Below, one piece after another: positions 46,421 to 56,092 of a stretch of DNA of 64,000 nucleotides. How positions within the stretch are numbered: the first letter of the stretch is position 1; each line of letters opens with the position of its first letter. Position numbers and translations under genes: made by a program. The stretch covers positions 23,820-87,819 of the forward strand of contig JAJQCQ010000047.1 in assembly GCA_021202635.1 (NCBI GenBank). The letters run 5' to 3'. The notes beneath the pieces were generated by a model, which saw only the letters and a list, made by a program, of their open reading frames with translations, searched no databases and was not told where the DNA came from. This DNA is from Lachnospiraceae bacterium (GTDB lineage: Bacteria; Bacillota; Clostridia; Lachnospirales; Lachnospiraceae).

Positions 46421-46477
46421 GACTTATGTAGTTCTATACAGGTGTGAAGGACGGTAAAAGCCGGAAAAGCTGCCGGT

Positions 46478-46500
46478 GGCCTGCTGTTTTGAATAGTTAC
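46478..46500 (+). repeat. Isolated right end of the multi-hairpin repeat family
   Basis: GGCC followed by TGCTGTTTTGAATAGTTAC, located 57 bases after fba. No left end is seen within the gap, so it is a solo end. Confidence 0.6.
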
Positions 46501-46584
46501 GTTATATTTACACAATGAGCAGGGCGATATGCCGCGGCAATTCGTAAAAAATATGGAAATATCGCAATTTACCGAAATTTCCAC

Positions 46585-46613
46585 TTGATTTTTACAGAAG
46601 AATAGAGTATTTT
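46585..46613 (+). promoter_or_regulatory. Promoter of glnN
   Basis: TTGATT (46585-46590), 17-base spacer, TATTTT (46608-46613), which gives a leader of about 200 bases before the GSIII gene. Confidence 0.5.
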
Positions 46614-46627
46614 AGACACAGGTGACG

Positions 46628-46795
46628 AGGGCGTTCCGTAATGATGATCATGGAATGCCCTTATTTCATTACAACAGTTTAGCAGCCCATCGGGTCTCAG
46701 ACACAGGATGTGTCAGCGGAATATCGTCTGCAAGGCAGACGGTGCGAAGCGAAGCGCAGGTGTGTGGCCGGGTTGCGGCCAGTAACGAGAAACTG
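46628..46795 (+). promoter_or_regulatory. Structured 5' leader of glnN
   Basis: Successive hairpins are visible: GGGCGTTCC/GGAATGCCC with TTATTT after it, then GACACA-gga-TGTGTC, CGTCTGC-aag-GCAGACG, GCG-aagcgaa-gcgc and GGCCG-ggtt-CGGCC. The first resembles a terminator; the others resemble the hairpin chain of the repeat family. It could be a cis-regulatory RNA or another repeat copy. Confidence 0.5.
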
Positions 46796-46823
46796 CTTAC
46801 TTATGTAAAAAGAGGAGGATATT

Positions 46824-48935
46824 ATGAGCGAGTATTTTAACGTAGCAGACATTTTCGGCGAAGATGTATTCAACGAAAAGGTAATGCAGGAGCGTCTCCC
46901 GAAGAAGGTTTACAAAGCGCTGCAGAAGACGATTGAAGAGGGCAAAGAGCTGGATCTGGCGACAGCGGATGTCATTGCGGCAGCTATGAAGGACTGGGCG
47001 ATCGAAAAGGGCGCGACCCATTATACGCATTGGTTCCAGCCTCTGACCGGTGTGACGGCGGAAAAGCATGATTCCTTTATCACCGCGCCGAGCCCGGAGG
47101 GGACGGTTCTGATGGAATTCTCCGGCAAAGAGCTGATTAAGGGCGAGCCGGATGCCTCTTCTTTCCCGTCGGGAGGATTAAGAGCGACATTTGAGGCGAG
47201 AGGCTATACAGCCTGGGACTGCACGTCGCCGGCATTTGTGCGTCATGACGCGGCTGGCGCGATTCTCTGTATCCCGACTGCATTCTGCTCTTATACAGGG
47301 GAAACGCTTGATCAGAAGACCCCGCTGCTTCGTTCCATGGAAGCGATCAATACACAGTCTCTGCGTCTGCTGAGACTGTTTGGAAATACGACATCAAAGA
47401 AGGTGACTCCGTCTGTAGGACCGGAGCAGGAGTATTTCCTGGTAGATGAAGAGAAGTTCCTTCAGAGGAAAGACCTTATTTTCACCGGCCGTACTCTGTT
47501 TGGCGCGATGCCGCCAAAAGGCCAGGAGCTGGATGACCATTACTTTGGCACCATCCGCCAGAGAATCGCGTCTTTCATGAAGGATGTCAATAAAGAGCTC
47601 TGGAAACTTGGGGTGCCGGCGAAGACACAGCACAACGAGGTTGCTCCGGCACAGCATGAGCTGGCTCCGATCTATTCAGAGGCAAACGTAGCGGTAGACC
47701 AGAACCAGATCGTGATGCAGACTTTGAAGCGCGTGGCCTGCCAGCATGGGATGAAGTGCCTGCTGCATGAGAAGCCATTCGCGGGTGTCAATGGTTCCGG
47801 TAAGCATAACAACTGGTCGATCACGACAGACGACGGCATCAATCTTCTGGATCCGGGCAAGACGCCGCACGAGAACATCCAGTTCCTGCTGGTGCTTTCC
47901 TGCATCCTGAGGGCAGTTGATGATCATGCAGATCTGCTTCGTGAGTCTGCGGCTGACCCGGGCAATGACCACAGACTGGGAGCAAACGAGGCGCCGCCTG
48001 CAATTATTTCCGTATTCCTTGGCGAGCAGCTGCAGGATGTGGTTTCACAGCTTGTCAGCACAGGTGAGGCGACTCATTCCAACAAGGGCGGCGTTCTGAA
48101 GACCGGCGTAAAGACCCTTCCGGACCTGGAGAAGGACGCGACCGACCGCAACCGTACTTCACCGTTTGCGTTTACAGGCAATAAGTTTGAGTTCCGCATG
48201 GTAGGTTCCCGTGATTCCATCGCTTCTCCGAATATTGTGCTGAATACCATCGTGGCGGAAGCATTCTGCGATGCCTGTGATATTCTGGAGAGCGCAAGTG
48301 ACTTTGACGCAGAGGTACACAGCCTGATCAAGCGTCAGCTGACCGAGCACCAGAGAATTGTCTTCAACGGCAATGGTTATGCTCCGGAATGGGTAGAGGA
48401 AGCAGAGAGAAGAGGCCTTCCGAACATCAAGTCCATGGTAGACGCGATTCCGTCTCTGGTAACGGATAAGTCGGTTTCCATGTTTGAGAAATTTGGCGTA
48501 TTTACAAAAGCGGAGCTGGAGTCCCGTGTAGAGATCAAGTATGAGAACTACTCCAAGGCGATCAACATTGAGGCGAAGGCCATGATCGACATCGCGAGCA
48601 AGCAGATCATTCCGGCCGTTATCAAATATACGAAGAGCCTGGCTGACACGATCAATACCGTAGAGGCAGCCGGCGCAGACACCTCCGTGCAGGCAGAGCT
48701 GCTCTCTGAGACCAGTGCGCTGCTGGTAGAGACAAAAGCTGCACTGGTGAAACTGAGCACGGTCACGGCTGCTGCCGGTGCAATGGAAGAAGGCGCAGAG
48801 CAGGCGAAATACTTCCATGATGTCGTAATGACAGCGATGAGTGAGCTGCGTGCACCGGTCGACAAGCTGGAGATGATTGTCGATAAAGAAATGTGGCCAA
48901 TGCCGTCCTATGGCGATCTGTTATTTGAAGTTTAA
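46824..48935 (+). CDS. glnN: Type III glutamine synthetase
   Basis: The 703-residue enzyme makes glutamine from glutamate and ammonia with ATP. Its length and segments [48 protein letters not shown] and [18 protein letters not shown] are typical of GSIII, which is found in Bacteroides, cyanobacteria and Clostridia. RBS AGAGGAGG precedes ATG. Confidence 0.97.
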   Translation: MSEYFNVADIFGEDVFNEKVMQERLPKKVYKALQKTIEEGKELDLATADVIAAAMKDWAIEKGATHYTHWFQPLTGVTAEKHDSFITAPSPEGTVLMEFSGKELIKGEPDASSFPSGGLRATFEARGYTAWDCTSPAFVRHDAAGAILCIPTAFCSYTGETLDQKTPLLRSMEAINTQSLRLLRLFGNTTSKKVTPSVGPEQEYFLVDEEKFLQRKDLIFTGRTLFGAMPPKGQELDDHYFGTIRQRIASFMKDVNKELWKLGVPAKTQHNEVAPAQHELAPIYSEANVAVDQNQIVMQTLKRVACQHGMKCLLHEKPFAGVNGSGKHNNWSITTDDGINLLDPGKTPHENIQFLLVLSCILRAVDDHADLLRESAADPGNDHRLGANEAPPAIISVFLGEQLQDVVSQLVSTGEATHSNKGGVLKTGVKTLPDLEKDATDRNRTSPFAFTGNKFEFRMVGSRDSIASPNIVLNTIVAEAFCDACDILESASDFDAEVHSLIKRQLTEHQRIVFNGNGYAPEWVEEAERRGLPNIKSMVDAIPSLVTDKSVSMFEKFGVFTKAELESRVEIKYENYSKAINIEAKAMIDIASKQIIPAVIKYTKSLADTINTVEAAGADTSVQAELLSETSALLVETKAALVKLSTVTAAAGAMEEGAEQAKYFHDVVMTAMSELRAPVDKLEMIVDKEMWPMPSYGDLLFEV

Positions 48936-49111
48936 GTTCAGAGCAGCATCAAAAGGGAAAAACAGCCTGTGCAGATTTATCTGCTAAGGGCTGTCTTTCC
49001 CTTTTGGGATGGGCGGAACGCCCATCAGCCGCAGACATATGATGCGAAAGCAGCATATAGCCTGCGAAGCAGGCGGTCTGCGGCCTGCTGTTCTGCTTCA
49101 GAGCAGCATCA
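48936..49111. repeat. Multi-hairpin repeat, medium copy
   Basis: It starts TTCAGAGCAGCATC right after the glnN stop and has arms CAAAAGGGAAA/TTTCCCTTTTG. Inside are GCAGATTTATCTGC, GGGCG/CGCCC, a CATATGATGC-gaaa-GCAGCATATAG hairpin, CCTGC-gaa-GCAGG and the end GGCCTGCTGTTCTG. A second left end (49098) follows at once. Module order matches 1854-2181; the variable arms differ yet pair. Confidence 0.8.
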
Positions 49112-49129
49112 AAAGGGAAACTGTTTTAT

Positions 49130-49163
49130 ATCCCCGGAAACATCCAGCGGTGTTTCCGGGGAT
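49130..49163 (+). terminator. Strong hairpin, likely terminator of the glnN transcript
   Basis: ATCCCCGGAAACA-loop-TGTTTCCGGGGAT followed by TTTCG. The 13-bp stem is strong although the T-run is short. Confidence 0.65.
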
Positions 49164-49240
49164 TTCGTAATTTTTACCCATGTAGTGTGCCTCTTCTGGC
49201 CAGGATTTTAATTTATTTCGTGCATTTTTCACAATTTTTG

Positions 49241-49269
49241 TTGATTTTTTTGTAGAGATATATTAAAAT
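49241..49269 (+). promoter_or_regulatory. Promoter of the CdaR/PucR-type gene
   Basis: TTGATT (49241-49246), 17-base spacer, TAAAAT (49264-49269). Confidence 0.55.
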
Positions 49270-49329
49270 GACGGCAGTGGGGTTGTAAGTGCGGGATTGC
49301 CCGCCTTTCTCAAAGGCTCATCGAACCGT

Positions 49330-49353
49330 AAGTGTGTGCGAAGCACACTTTTT
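49330..49353 (+). terminator. Terminator-like hairpin in the leader
   Basis: AAGTGTG-tgcgaag-CACACTT followed by TTTT, placed between promoter and start codon. It ends seven bases before the ribosome site, so it may be an attenuator. Confidence 0.55.
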
Positions 49354-49375
49354 CATACCAAAGGAGGGCATGGGA

Positions 49376-50464
49376 GTGATATCAAATCAGGTTTTACAGA
49401 CGACACTGGATGGAGTGAAATCGATCAGCAGAGTGGATTTATGTGTATTGGATACAGAAGGCGTCATTCTGGCGACGACTTTTTCAGAAGCGGAGAACTT
49501 CCGGGAGTCTGTGCCTCCGTTTGCAAATTCACCGGCGGACAGCCAGGTCGTATCCGGATGTCAGTTTTTTAAAGTATTTGACGACCACCAGCTGGAATAC
49601 ATTCTGCTCGCAAATGGGGACAGCGACGACGTCCATATGGTTGGACGGATGGCGGCGTTTCAGCTTACCAATCTTCTGATCGCGTACAAGGAACGTTTTG
49701 ATAAGGATAATTTTATCAAGAATCTTCTTCTGGACAATCTGCTTCTCGTAGACATCTATAATCGCGCGAAGAAGCTTCACATTGATACAGAGGTTCGCCG
49801 TGTCGTATTTATCGTGGAGATCAATCACGAAAAAGAATCCGGCGCGGTTGAGAATATCCGCACCCTGTTTAATGGCCGTCCTGGTGATTTTATTACCGCT
49901 GTGGATGAGAAGAGCATTATTGTAGTGAAAGAGCTTGGGGAACAGGAAGGATATCCGGAGATGGACCGCGTCGCGGAGATGATTCTGGATGCCCTCGGCG
50001 AGGAGAAGAAAAAAGAAGCTTTGATTGCTTATGGCACGATCGTTGGTGAGATCAAAGAGGTTTCCCGTTCCTATAAGGAAGCAAGCATGGCATTGAATGT
50101 CGGCAAGATTTTCTTCGAAGAACGCAAGGTGATTGCATACAGCTCCCTTGGCATTGGTCGCCTGATCTATCAGCTGCCGATCCCGCTCTGCAAGATGTTC
50201 ATCAGGGAAGTCTTCGACGGCAAATCTCCGGATGATTTTGACGATGAGACCCTGACGACGATTAATAAATTTTTCGAGAACAGCCTGAATGTCTCCGAGA
50301 CCTCCAGACAGCTCTACATCCATCGGAATACGCTCGTTTATCGTCTGGACAAGCTGCAGAAGACCACCGGACTTGATTTGCGTGTGTTCGAGGACGCTAT
50401 CACATTCAAGATTGCGCTGATGGTGGTGAAGTATATGAATTACATGGAGAGTCAGGAGTATTAA
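49376..50464 (+). CDS. CdaR/PucR-type helix-turn-helix regulator
   Basis: The 362-residue protein has an N-terminal sugar-diacid-recognition-like region, a central GGDEF-like all-alpha/beta part and a C-terminal PucR helix-turn-helix (LNVSETSRQLYIHRNTLVYRLDKLQKTTGLDLR). I prefer GTG 49376, eight bases from AAGGAGG, over ATG 49370. The frame continues upstream to 49289 without support. The regulon is not evident; uronate or aldarate control is possible from the family. Confidence 0.85.
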   Translation: MISNQVLQTTLDGVKSISRVDLCVLDTEGVILATTFSEAENFRESVPPFANSPADSQVVSGCQFFKVFDDHQLEYILLANGDSDDVHMVGRMAAFQLTNLLIAYKERFDKDNFIKNLLLDNLLLVDIYNRAKKLHIDTEVRRVVFIVEINHEKESGAVENIRTLFNGRPGDFITAVDEKSIIVVKELGEQEGYPEMDRVAEMILDALGEEKKKEALIAYGTIVGEIKEVSRSYKEASMALNVGKIFFEERKVIAYSSLGIGRLIYQLPIPLCKMFIREVFDGKSPDDFDDETLTTINKFFENSLNVSETSRQLYIHRNTLVYRLDKLQKTTGLDLRVFEDAITFKIALMVVKYMNYMESQEY

Positions 50465-50563
50465 TACGTTATAAGTCACATCACAGCTAAATTTGCTTTA
50501 TTTCAGTCACTACAGCTGTGACCGGTAACATTAATACTTACACAAATTACGGTTTTGTGACAA

Positions 50564-50592
50564 TTGACTTGGCTTTTTGGGATAAATACTAT
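50564..50592 (+). promoter_or_regulatory. Promoter of a small ORF
   Basis: TTGACT (50564-50569), 17-base spacer, TACTAT (50587-50592). Confidence 0.6.
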
Positions 50593-50657
50593 ATAGTATG
50601 TGAAGTTGAGCGTGAGCTCGACCAATCAGGCAGATGGAAAGCCAGAAAGGAGAACGA

Positions 50658-50798
50658 ATGGAAGAAGACATGAATGTCAGCGAAATGATCAGAGAACTGG
50701 CTGAGGAAAATCAGACCAGAAAAATCCTTGAGATTTTAAATGACTGCAAGGATGTGGAGGCGGCGAAAGAAAAGGTAAAGGCTTTGCTGAATAAGTAA
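50658..50798 (+). CDS. 46-residue small helical protein
   Basis: A complete short frame (MEEDMNVSEMIRELAEENQT, ending EKVKALLNK) follows AGAAAGGAGA and a well-spaced promoter, and is followed by a terminator. It has no membrane segment. The composition (Glu, Lys, Leu) predicts two amphipathic helices. I do not recognise it. Three independent signals (promoter, ribosome site, terminator) support expression. Confidence 0.65.
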   Translation: MEEDMNVSEMIRELAEENQTRKILEILNDCKDVEAAKEKVKALLNK

Positions 50799-50917
50799 AC
50801 GGAGTATACTTGTAAAAAGTGCATTTGTTTATAAATCTGGCAGAGATTGATATACAGAAGAAAAAGACTGGTAGTCATTTATCCTGGAAATCTGGTGAGG
50901 ACTGGGGAAGAATCATG

Positions 50918-50950
50918 AAAAGCAGGCACACAAACAATATGCCTGCTTTT
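50918..50950. terminator. Bidirectional terminator
   Basis: AAAAGCAGGCA-loop-TGCCTGCTTTT. It can serve the small ORF on the plus strand and the PepSY gene on the minus strand. Confidence 0.75.
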
Positions 50951-50963
50951 GTTATGCACACAG

Positions 50964-51054
50964 GCGGGTGCGGAAATTTGCGGCTTGCGCCGCACCCGCC
51001 TGGCGCAGCGGATAGGGGTGAGAGCACCCCATCCGATTGCGCATGGCCGCGCAA
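50964..51054. repeat. Two GC-rich hairpins
   Basis: GCGGGTGCGG pairs with CCGCACCCGC. Next, GCGC-CGGAT-GGGGTG-agag-CACCCC-ATCCG-GCGC forms a nested stem. They fill the space between the terminator and the PepSY gene end. Confidence 0.55.
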
Positions 51055-51066
51055 GGAATATTGATT

Positions 51067-52053
51067 TTAATCATCAATTTCGAACTCAATGACGGTGCCG
51101 GTAACTGCATTGATTTCGCATTCGTACTCGATTCTTCCCTGATAAAATTCAATTTCGTAAACCATGGTTCCGTGTTCCTTATCCAGCTTCGCCTTCTTAA
51201 AAGTCACATCCGAATCAGAGAGTCCCGCATATTCCAGAGCAATGCTTTTCGCCTCATCCAGGCTGATGTAGGAAGCGGACGAGCTGCCAGTTGCATTGTC
51301 TGAATTGCTGCTGCCGGTATTGCCTAAGCTGCTGTTGTCCGTACTGCCAGTGTTATTACGCTCTGTGTCTGTAAGGTTTGCCAGGTCCTGTGCGGTGAAT
51401 CTGTAATCTATGGACAGCTCCAGAATGTCTCCTGTGAGGGTGCTGATTTCATATTCATACTTTGTGGTATCCGTATAGAATTCAATGTCATATATGGAAA
51501 TGCCATCGTCTTCATCGGTTTTTTCTTTTGCGAATGTGACAAGCTCCAGCTCTTCGTCTGTGAGCTCCGTGTCTGTAAGAGCGAGTTCTTTCGCTTCCTC
51601 AAGTGTGATGGCTACAGGTGTATCTGTTTGCTGGGAAACCGTTCTTTTCAGCCCCAAATATTCAACCGTTTTTTTCAGTACACTGCCGTCGTAAGCCTGA
51701 ATCTGGTATTCATATTCGATATCTTCCACGGTGAAGTCGACTTCGTATAAAAAATCCCCGTCGTCGTAGTCGTATTCGGTGAAAACAGACTCTGCAGAGA
51801 GCGGATCCACGCCCGCGTCAGCGAAAGCAAAGTTCTGCGCAGCCTCCGCACCGATGGCGGTGGAAGCGGAGATTGTGGTGCCGGTGCTTATCGAAGAGCC
51901 GGCGGCATTATCTGAGCTGGAAGAGGGAGCCGTGGAGCTTTGCTCTGAAGCCAGTGTAATTTGGCTGCATGAAAGCGTGAGCATGGCAGCGCAGGTGATG
52001 GAAAGGATAGCTTTTCCGGTTCGTCTGAGGTAAGTCTGAGCGTTGTTCGTCAT
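51067..52053 (-). CDS. Secreted protein with three PepSY-type repeats
   Basis: The 328-residue protein has an N-terminal export signal (ending near ITLAS) and a Ser-rich stretch. Three PepSY-like units follow, each ending in a VYEIEFYQGRIEYECEINAVTG-type pattern (the third at the C-terminus). PepSY domains are thought to inhibit peptidases. ATG 52053 follows AAAAGGAGG. It is next to a two-component system and a second PepSY protein (56416), so it may be its target or part of a sensing pathway. Confidence 0.85.
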   Translation of the reverse strand: MTNNAQTYLRRTGKAILSITCAAMLTLSCSQITLASEQSSTAPSSSSDNAAGSSISTGTTISASTAIGAEAAQNFAFADAGVDPLSAESVFTEYDYDDGDFLYEVDFTVEDIEYEYQIQAYDGSVLKKTVEYLGLKRTVSQQTDTPVAITLEEAKELALTDTELTDEELELVTFAKEKTDEDDGISIYDIEFYTDTTKYEYEISTLTGDILELSIDYRFTAQDLANLTDTERNNTGSTDNSSLGNTGSSNSDNATGSSSASYISLDEAKSIALEYAGLSDSDVTFKKAKLDKEHGTMVYEIEFYQGRIEYECEINAVTGTVIEFEIDD

Positions 52054-52203
52054 AGTGATGTCCTCCTTTTTATTCAGGTGCAGCGGTTTAGAAGGAATGC
52101 GCACTGGTTTGTGCGTTATGCATTTATGGTTTTTTGAACCGATGCTGATTTTGTATTGGTTTGTTTTCTGACAACAGGATAACAGCCAAACATTAAAAAT
52201 AAA

Positions 52204-53610
52204 TTAGAGCAGAAAAAATTTAAATGTACTTCCGCGTCCGGGCTCACTTTGCACCTGAATCTCCCCTCCGTGGAATTCTGCGATCTCTTTTACCATGGCG
52301 AGTCCGAGCCCATTTCCCTTTCCGGAACGGGAAGGGTCGGTCTGATAGAAGCGCCGGAAGATATTTGACAGCTCCTCCGGGGCGATGCCGATACCGTCAT
52401 CCTGCACGGAGAGAACATAAGAATGGCCGGGTTCGGAGCACAGACGTACCCAGATATGCCCATCTGTTTTGCCATACCGATAGGCATTGCTGATCAGGTT
52501 GGTGAGGAGCCGTGTCAGCAGTTCCCGGTTTCCGCGGATGCGGAGATTCGGTTCAGCCTCGCAGGTGAGTGTGATATTTTTTTCACGGATGAGGGCCATA
52601 TCAGAGCAGACATCCTCAACGAGTGCGCTTAAATTAAGATCTTCTTTCTGATACCGCTCCGGCTGCAGCTCCAGCCGGGCAAAGTCCAGCATATCGCTGA
52701 TCAGGCGGCTCATTTTCTTGCTTTGCCGCAGGATGACTTCCAGAGCCTCCCGGTATTCCTCCGGGTCGGCTTCTTCTTCCTCCAGCGTCAGGTCGCATTG
52801 CGCGCGGATGACCGTGACGGGTGTGCGCAATTCATGAGAGGCGTCGGATACAAACTGCTGCTGCGCCTGGAAGGAATCCTCCAGACGCGAGAACATCTCA
52901 TTGAACTGGCTGGCGAGCTGGTGCAGCTCATCGCTGCCGTCACTGAGCTCAATGCGTTTTTTCAGATCGTCCCCCTGACGGATCTGTGCGGCGGTCTCTG
53001 AAATCTGGCGAATCGGCGCAAGGACGCGTCCCGCGATCAGCCAGCCGCCGATGACGGCAATCAGAACCAGAATGGGCTGGAGAATCAGAGAGGTGCGGGA
53101 GATGGCGGATAACTCGGTTTCCCCCTGCTCTTCCGAGACAACGCCCCGCAGCCAGAGCCCTTCCAGGCCGTCAAGGGTCAGCTGACGGTCAAAGACATAA
53201 TACAGGGTTCCGTCTACACGGACACGCTGCACGACAGAATCCTGAAAATCAAGCTCCTCCGTGTCGAGCGCAATTGGATTTTCTCCGTAAATAAGCGTTC
53301 CGTCTGCCCGGCAGAGGGAGGTATAGATGTCATTGACGGTATCCAGAAAGTCGTCATCAATCTCAATGTAGCCATCCCCGTAGCGCACATAATAGTCGAT
53401 ATCGTTGGCTACCGCATCCGAATAAAGAGAAGTGTAGTATTCGACTTCGTCCACGTTGTTTTCCACTGCTGTGATCAGAGAATCGCGGATGGTCTTCTGG
53501 AGAATCCCTCTGCTAACCGATAAAATGACAAAATAAGTAAGTGCCACAACCAGAATCAGGGCGGCGGAAAACCAGAGGGTGATTTTTGTTCGGATGGACT
53601 TTTTCTTCAT
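52204..53610 (-). CDS. Sensor histidine kinase with HAMP domain
   Basis: The 468-residue membrane kinase has one transmembrane segment near the start, an extracellular sensor region (about 30-160), a second segment, and a HAMP domain (RQISETAAQIRQGDDL). The kinase core follows: H-box FVSDASHELRTPVTV, N-box LISNAYRYGK, G-box DDGIGIAPEE and F-box FRRFYQTDPSRSGKGNGLGLAM. ATG 53610 has GGAG upstream; a GTG at 53631 overlaps the regulator's stop and is an alternative. It works with the regulator encoded just upstream. Confidence 0.94.
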   Translation of the reverse strand: MKKKSIRTKITLWFSAALILVVALTYFVILSVSRGILQKTIRDSLITAVENNVDEVEYYTSLYSDAVANDIDYYVRYGDGYIEIDDDFLDTVNDIYTSLCRADGTLIYGENPIALDTEELDFQDSVVQRVRVDGTLYYVFDRQLTLDGLEGLWLRGVVSEEQGETELSAISRTSLILQPILVLIAVIGGWLIAGRVLAPIRQISETAAQIRQGDDLKKRIELSDGSDELHQLASQFNEMFSRLEDSFQAQQQFVSDASHELRTPVTVIRAQCDLTLEEEEADPEEYREALEVILRQSKKMSRLISDMLDFARLELQPERYQKEDLNLSALVEDVCSDMALIREKNITLTCEAEPNLRIRGNRELLTRLLTNLISNAYRYGKTDGHIWVRLCSEPGHSYVLSVQDDGIGIAPEELSNIFRRFYQTDPSRSGKGNGLGLAMVKEIAEFHGGEIQVQSEPGRGSTFKFFLL

Positions 53611-53627
53611 AAGGAATTCTCCATTGT

Positions 53628-54302
53628 TCACGTCATTTCGCTTAACATATAGCCGCGTCCGCGCACGGTGCGGATCAGTTTTTGCTCGTGCCCGTCGTCG
53701 ATTTTTTTGCGCAGATAGCTGATGTAGACGTCAACGACGTTTGTGCCGCCCTCGTAATCATAGTTCCAGATATGGTCTTCGATTTTTTCACGGGAGAGCA
53801 CCAGACCTGCGTTATGCATGAGGTATTCAAGCAGCGCGTATTCCTTTGCTGAGAGGGTGATTTCCCGCCCGCCGCGCGTGACGCGTCCGGAGGCAGTATC
53901 CATCACCAGATCGGCGACCTTCAGCTCACTGCTCACACTGCCATGTGCCGTTCGGATCATTGCCCGCACGCGTGCCAGCAGTTCATCAAAGGAGAATGGC
54001 TTGACCAGGTAATCATTCGCGCCGCTGTCGAGACCTTTTACCCGGTCTGAGATGGAATCGCGCGCAGTCAGAAACAGCACGGGGCTGGTCTTTCCGGCAT
54101 TTCGCAACGAGCGGAGAACGGCAAAGCCATCCGAGCCGGGCATCATGATATCCAGAATAATGGCATCGTAGTCCGCGCAGGCGAGGTGATCGGTCGCTTC
54201 ATCACCGTCAAAGCAGCTGTCTACGCTGTAGCCTTCTGAAGTTAGTTTTTTGGTGAGGATGCGGTTCAGATCCCGTTCATCCTCGGCAAGCAGAATTCGC
54301 AT
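53628..54302 (-). CDS. OmpR-family response regulator
   Basis: The 224-residue protein has a receiver domain (acidic AEDERD, phospho-acceptor Asp in IILDIMMPG, Lys in LVKPFSF) and a winged-helix DNA-binding domain (LSAKEYALLEYLM, VVDVYISYLRKKID, VRGRGYML). It is translated with the sensor kinase. The PepSY gene is the nearest likely target. Confidence 0.95.
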   Translation of the reverse strand: MRILLAEDERDLNRILTKKLTSEGYSVDSCFDGDEATDHLACADYDAIILDIMMPGSDGFAVLRSLRNAGKTSPVLFLTARDSISDRVKGLDSGANDYLVKPFSFDELLARVRAMIRTAHGSVSSELKVADLVMDTASGRVTRGGREITLSAKEYALLEYLMHNAGLVLSREKIEDHIWNYDYEGGTNVVDVYISYLRKKIDDGHEQKLIRTVRGRGYMLSEMT

Positions 54303-54319
54303 AATTCCTCCGGAGAAAT

Positions 54320-56092
54320 TTATTTCCCCTCATAAATAATCCAGTCATAATCCGCGTAGTTATCTGACTTCCTGTGATTGGAGGAAGCGTACATCCCAAG
54401 ATAGGCGCCGGTGAAGCCTTCGTTCACGATCGAGCTTAAAAGCCGTTCATCTGCGCGCAGGACGACCGGGACGAAGCTCTGGTCATCCATCCCATAGTAA
54501 AAATGATAGCCCTCTTCGGTGGCGGCCACGGTCAGATAGACGCGGTCAGTGGCTGCATCGGGGAGAATTTCTTTTCCCAGAAGCAGCTCAGAGGAGTCTT
54601 CCGGATTATCGGTGGCCAGGGCGTTTCTGCATGTTTGCCGCGCGACGACGGAAACGACTCGTTTCCCATCCTCCAATGAAATGGTAAAACGGTAATGGAA
54701 GCGGTCGTCCTGGATCAGGGCGAGACCGGCTTCTTCATATTCTGCCTGCGGAACAAAATCGATCGCGGCCTGCATCCGGAATTCTCTGTGCTGCTGGCGG
54801 CGCCCGAGAAAGGCCGGTGTGCAGATTTCACGCAGCTCTTCCGGCAGCAGGGTCAGGCGCAGGCAGCCCGGACGGGCATCAAGCGACCAGAAGGGAGTCT
54901 CTGCCGGGTGGATGGTATTCCAGCGGGGATGAAGCTGCGGGGACTCAAAATTGTCGCTCGATAATTCCGGCTTTGGCAGGAAAAGCGGCAGATCCGGACG
55001 GCGCTCGGTACGGTTGACCAGCCCGTTGTCGTTGTCCACGCGCAGCCAGCCATCTTCCTCCCAGAGGACGGGGAGCAGGAAGGTCTCGCGGCCGAGGTTA
55101 AAATGTGCGTCGCCGGGATGATCCATGACGAAGTCTCCGGGCAGAGTATGGAATTCCTCTGCCTGACAGCCTGAGTGTTTGCTGCTTTCGGTGAAGTTGA
55201 GCTGGCCTGTTTCCATCACAATCTGCGAATCTTTTCCGGTACCTGTGATGGCAGATTGCCTGGTGGTTTTCTGGTATGGCCGCACCCCGAGCAGCACCAT
55301 CCACCACTCGCCCCGCTGTGTCTGCACGAGATCCGCATGACCGACGACGGATATCTCACGGTGCAGGGAAAGGTGCCGGTGCGAGACGATGGGGTTGCGC
55401 GGGCAGATCTCATAATCGCCATCGATCGTGCGGCAGCGCGCCATCATGACAGAGTGGTTCGTAAAGGTGCCGCCTTCCGCCACCATCAGGTAATACCAGC
55501 CGTTCTCAAAATAAATGTGTGGTGCCTCAATCCATTTGCTCCGGGATTTGATTCCGTCCCAGATGATTGTGCGCGGACCTTTGAATTGAAAGGTTTTTGG
55601 GTCGAGCTCGTTCAGATAGATACCGTGATGCCCCTCGTAGAGTGCGTCAGCAGAAATATAATTTCCTGCGTACCACATCCGCCCGTCCCGGTCAAAAAAC
55701 AGACTGGAATCAATGCCGTCCGCGCCCTCTATGAAACAGGCGTTGCTCCACGGTCCGGCCGGATCGGTTGCTGTGATGATATAATTGTCCCGGCGCGCCT
55801 CCCGTCCTTCAGAGACAAACGTATTTATAATATAGAAGATTCCCTCATGGTAGCGGATGGTGGGAGCCCAGAGACCAAGTGAGGTCTCGCAGTTTTTATA
55901 GTCAAGCTGTTCCGGCCGGGAAATGCCATGGCCGATCTGTTCCCAGTGCACCAGATCCCGGCTGTGAAAAATCGGCAGGCCGGGGAAATACACGAACGAG
56001 GAGGTGACCATATAATAGTCTTCCCCAACGCGGCAGATCGAGGGATCCGGGTAAAAGCCGGAGAGAATCGGGTTCTGAAAGGTATCTTGCAT
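54320..56092 (-). CDS. GH43 beta-xylosidase-like enzyme with C-terminal beta-sandwich
   Basis: The 590-residue protein has no signal peptide and begins with QNPILSGFYPDPSICRVGEDYYMVTSSF, the GH43 beta-xylosidase/arabinofuranosidase start, with the base Asp in YPDPSI. DGIDSSLFFDRDG holds the modulating Asp, and the acid Glu lies in KWIEAPHIY. The last ~200 residues form the beta-xylosidase C-terminal concanavalin-like domain. ATG 56092 follows AAGGAG. It probably degrades xylo- or arabinoxylo-oligosaccharides in the cytoplasm and lies apart from the arabinan locus. Confidence 0.9.
   Translation of the reverse strand: MQDTFQNPILSGFYPDPSICRVGEDYYMVTSSFVYFPGLPIFHSRDLVHWEQIGHGISRPEQLDYKNCETSLGLWAPTIRYHEGIFYIINTFVSEGREARRDNYIITATDPAGPWSNACFIEGADGIDSSLFFDRDGRMWYAGNYISADALYEGHHGIYLNELDPKTFQFKGPRTIIWDGIKSRSKWIEAPHIYFENGWYYLMVAEGGTFTNHSVMMARCRTIDGDYEICPRNPIVSHRHLSLHREISVVGHADLVQTQRGEWWMVLLGVRPYQKTTRQSAITGTGKDSQIVMETGQLNFTESSKHSGCQAEEFHTLPGDFVMDHPGDAHFNLGRETFLLPVLWEEDGWLRVDNDNGLVNRTERRPDLPLFLPKPELSSDNFESPQLHPRWNTIHPAETPFWSLDARPGCLRLTLLPEELREICTPAFLGRRQQHREFRMQAAIDFVPQAEYEEAGLALIQDDRFHYRFTISLEDGKRVVSVVARQTCRNALATDNPEDSSELLLGKEILPDAATDRVYLTVAATEEGYHFYYGMDDQSFVPVVLRADERLLSSIVNEGFTGAYLGMYASSNHRKSDNYADYDWIIYEGK

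Noticed and set aside
46628..46795. Known glutamine riboswitch upstream of glnN
   Set aside because: I could not match the conserved core of the described glutamine-binding RNAs; kept only as an unassigned structured leader.
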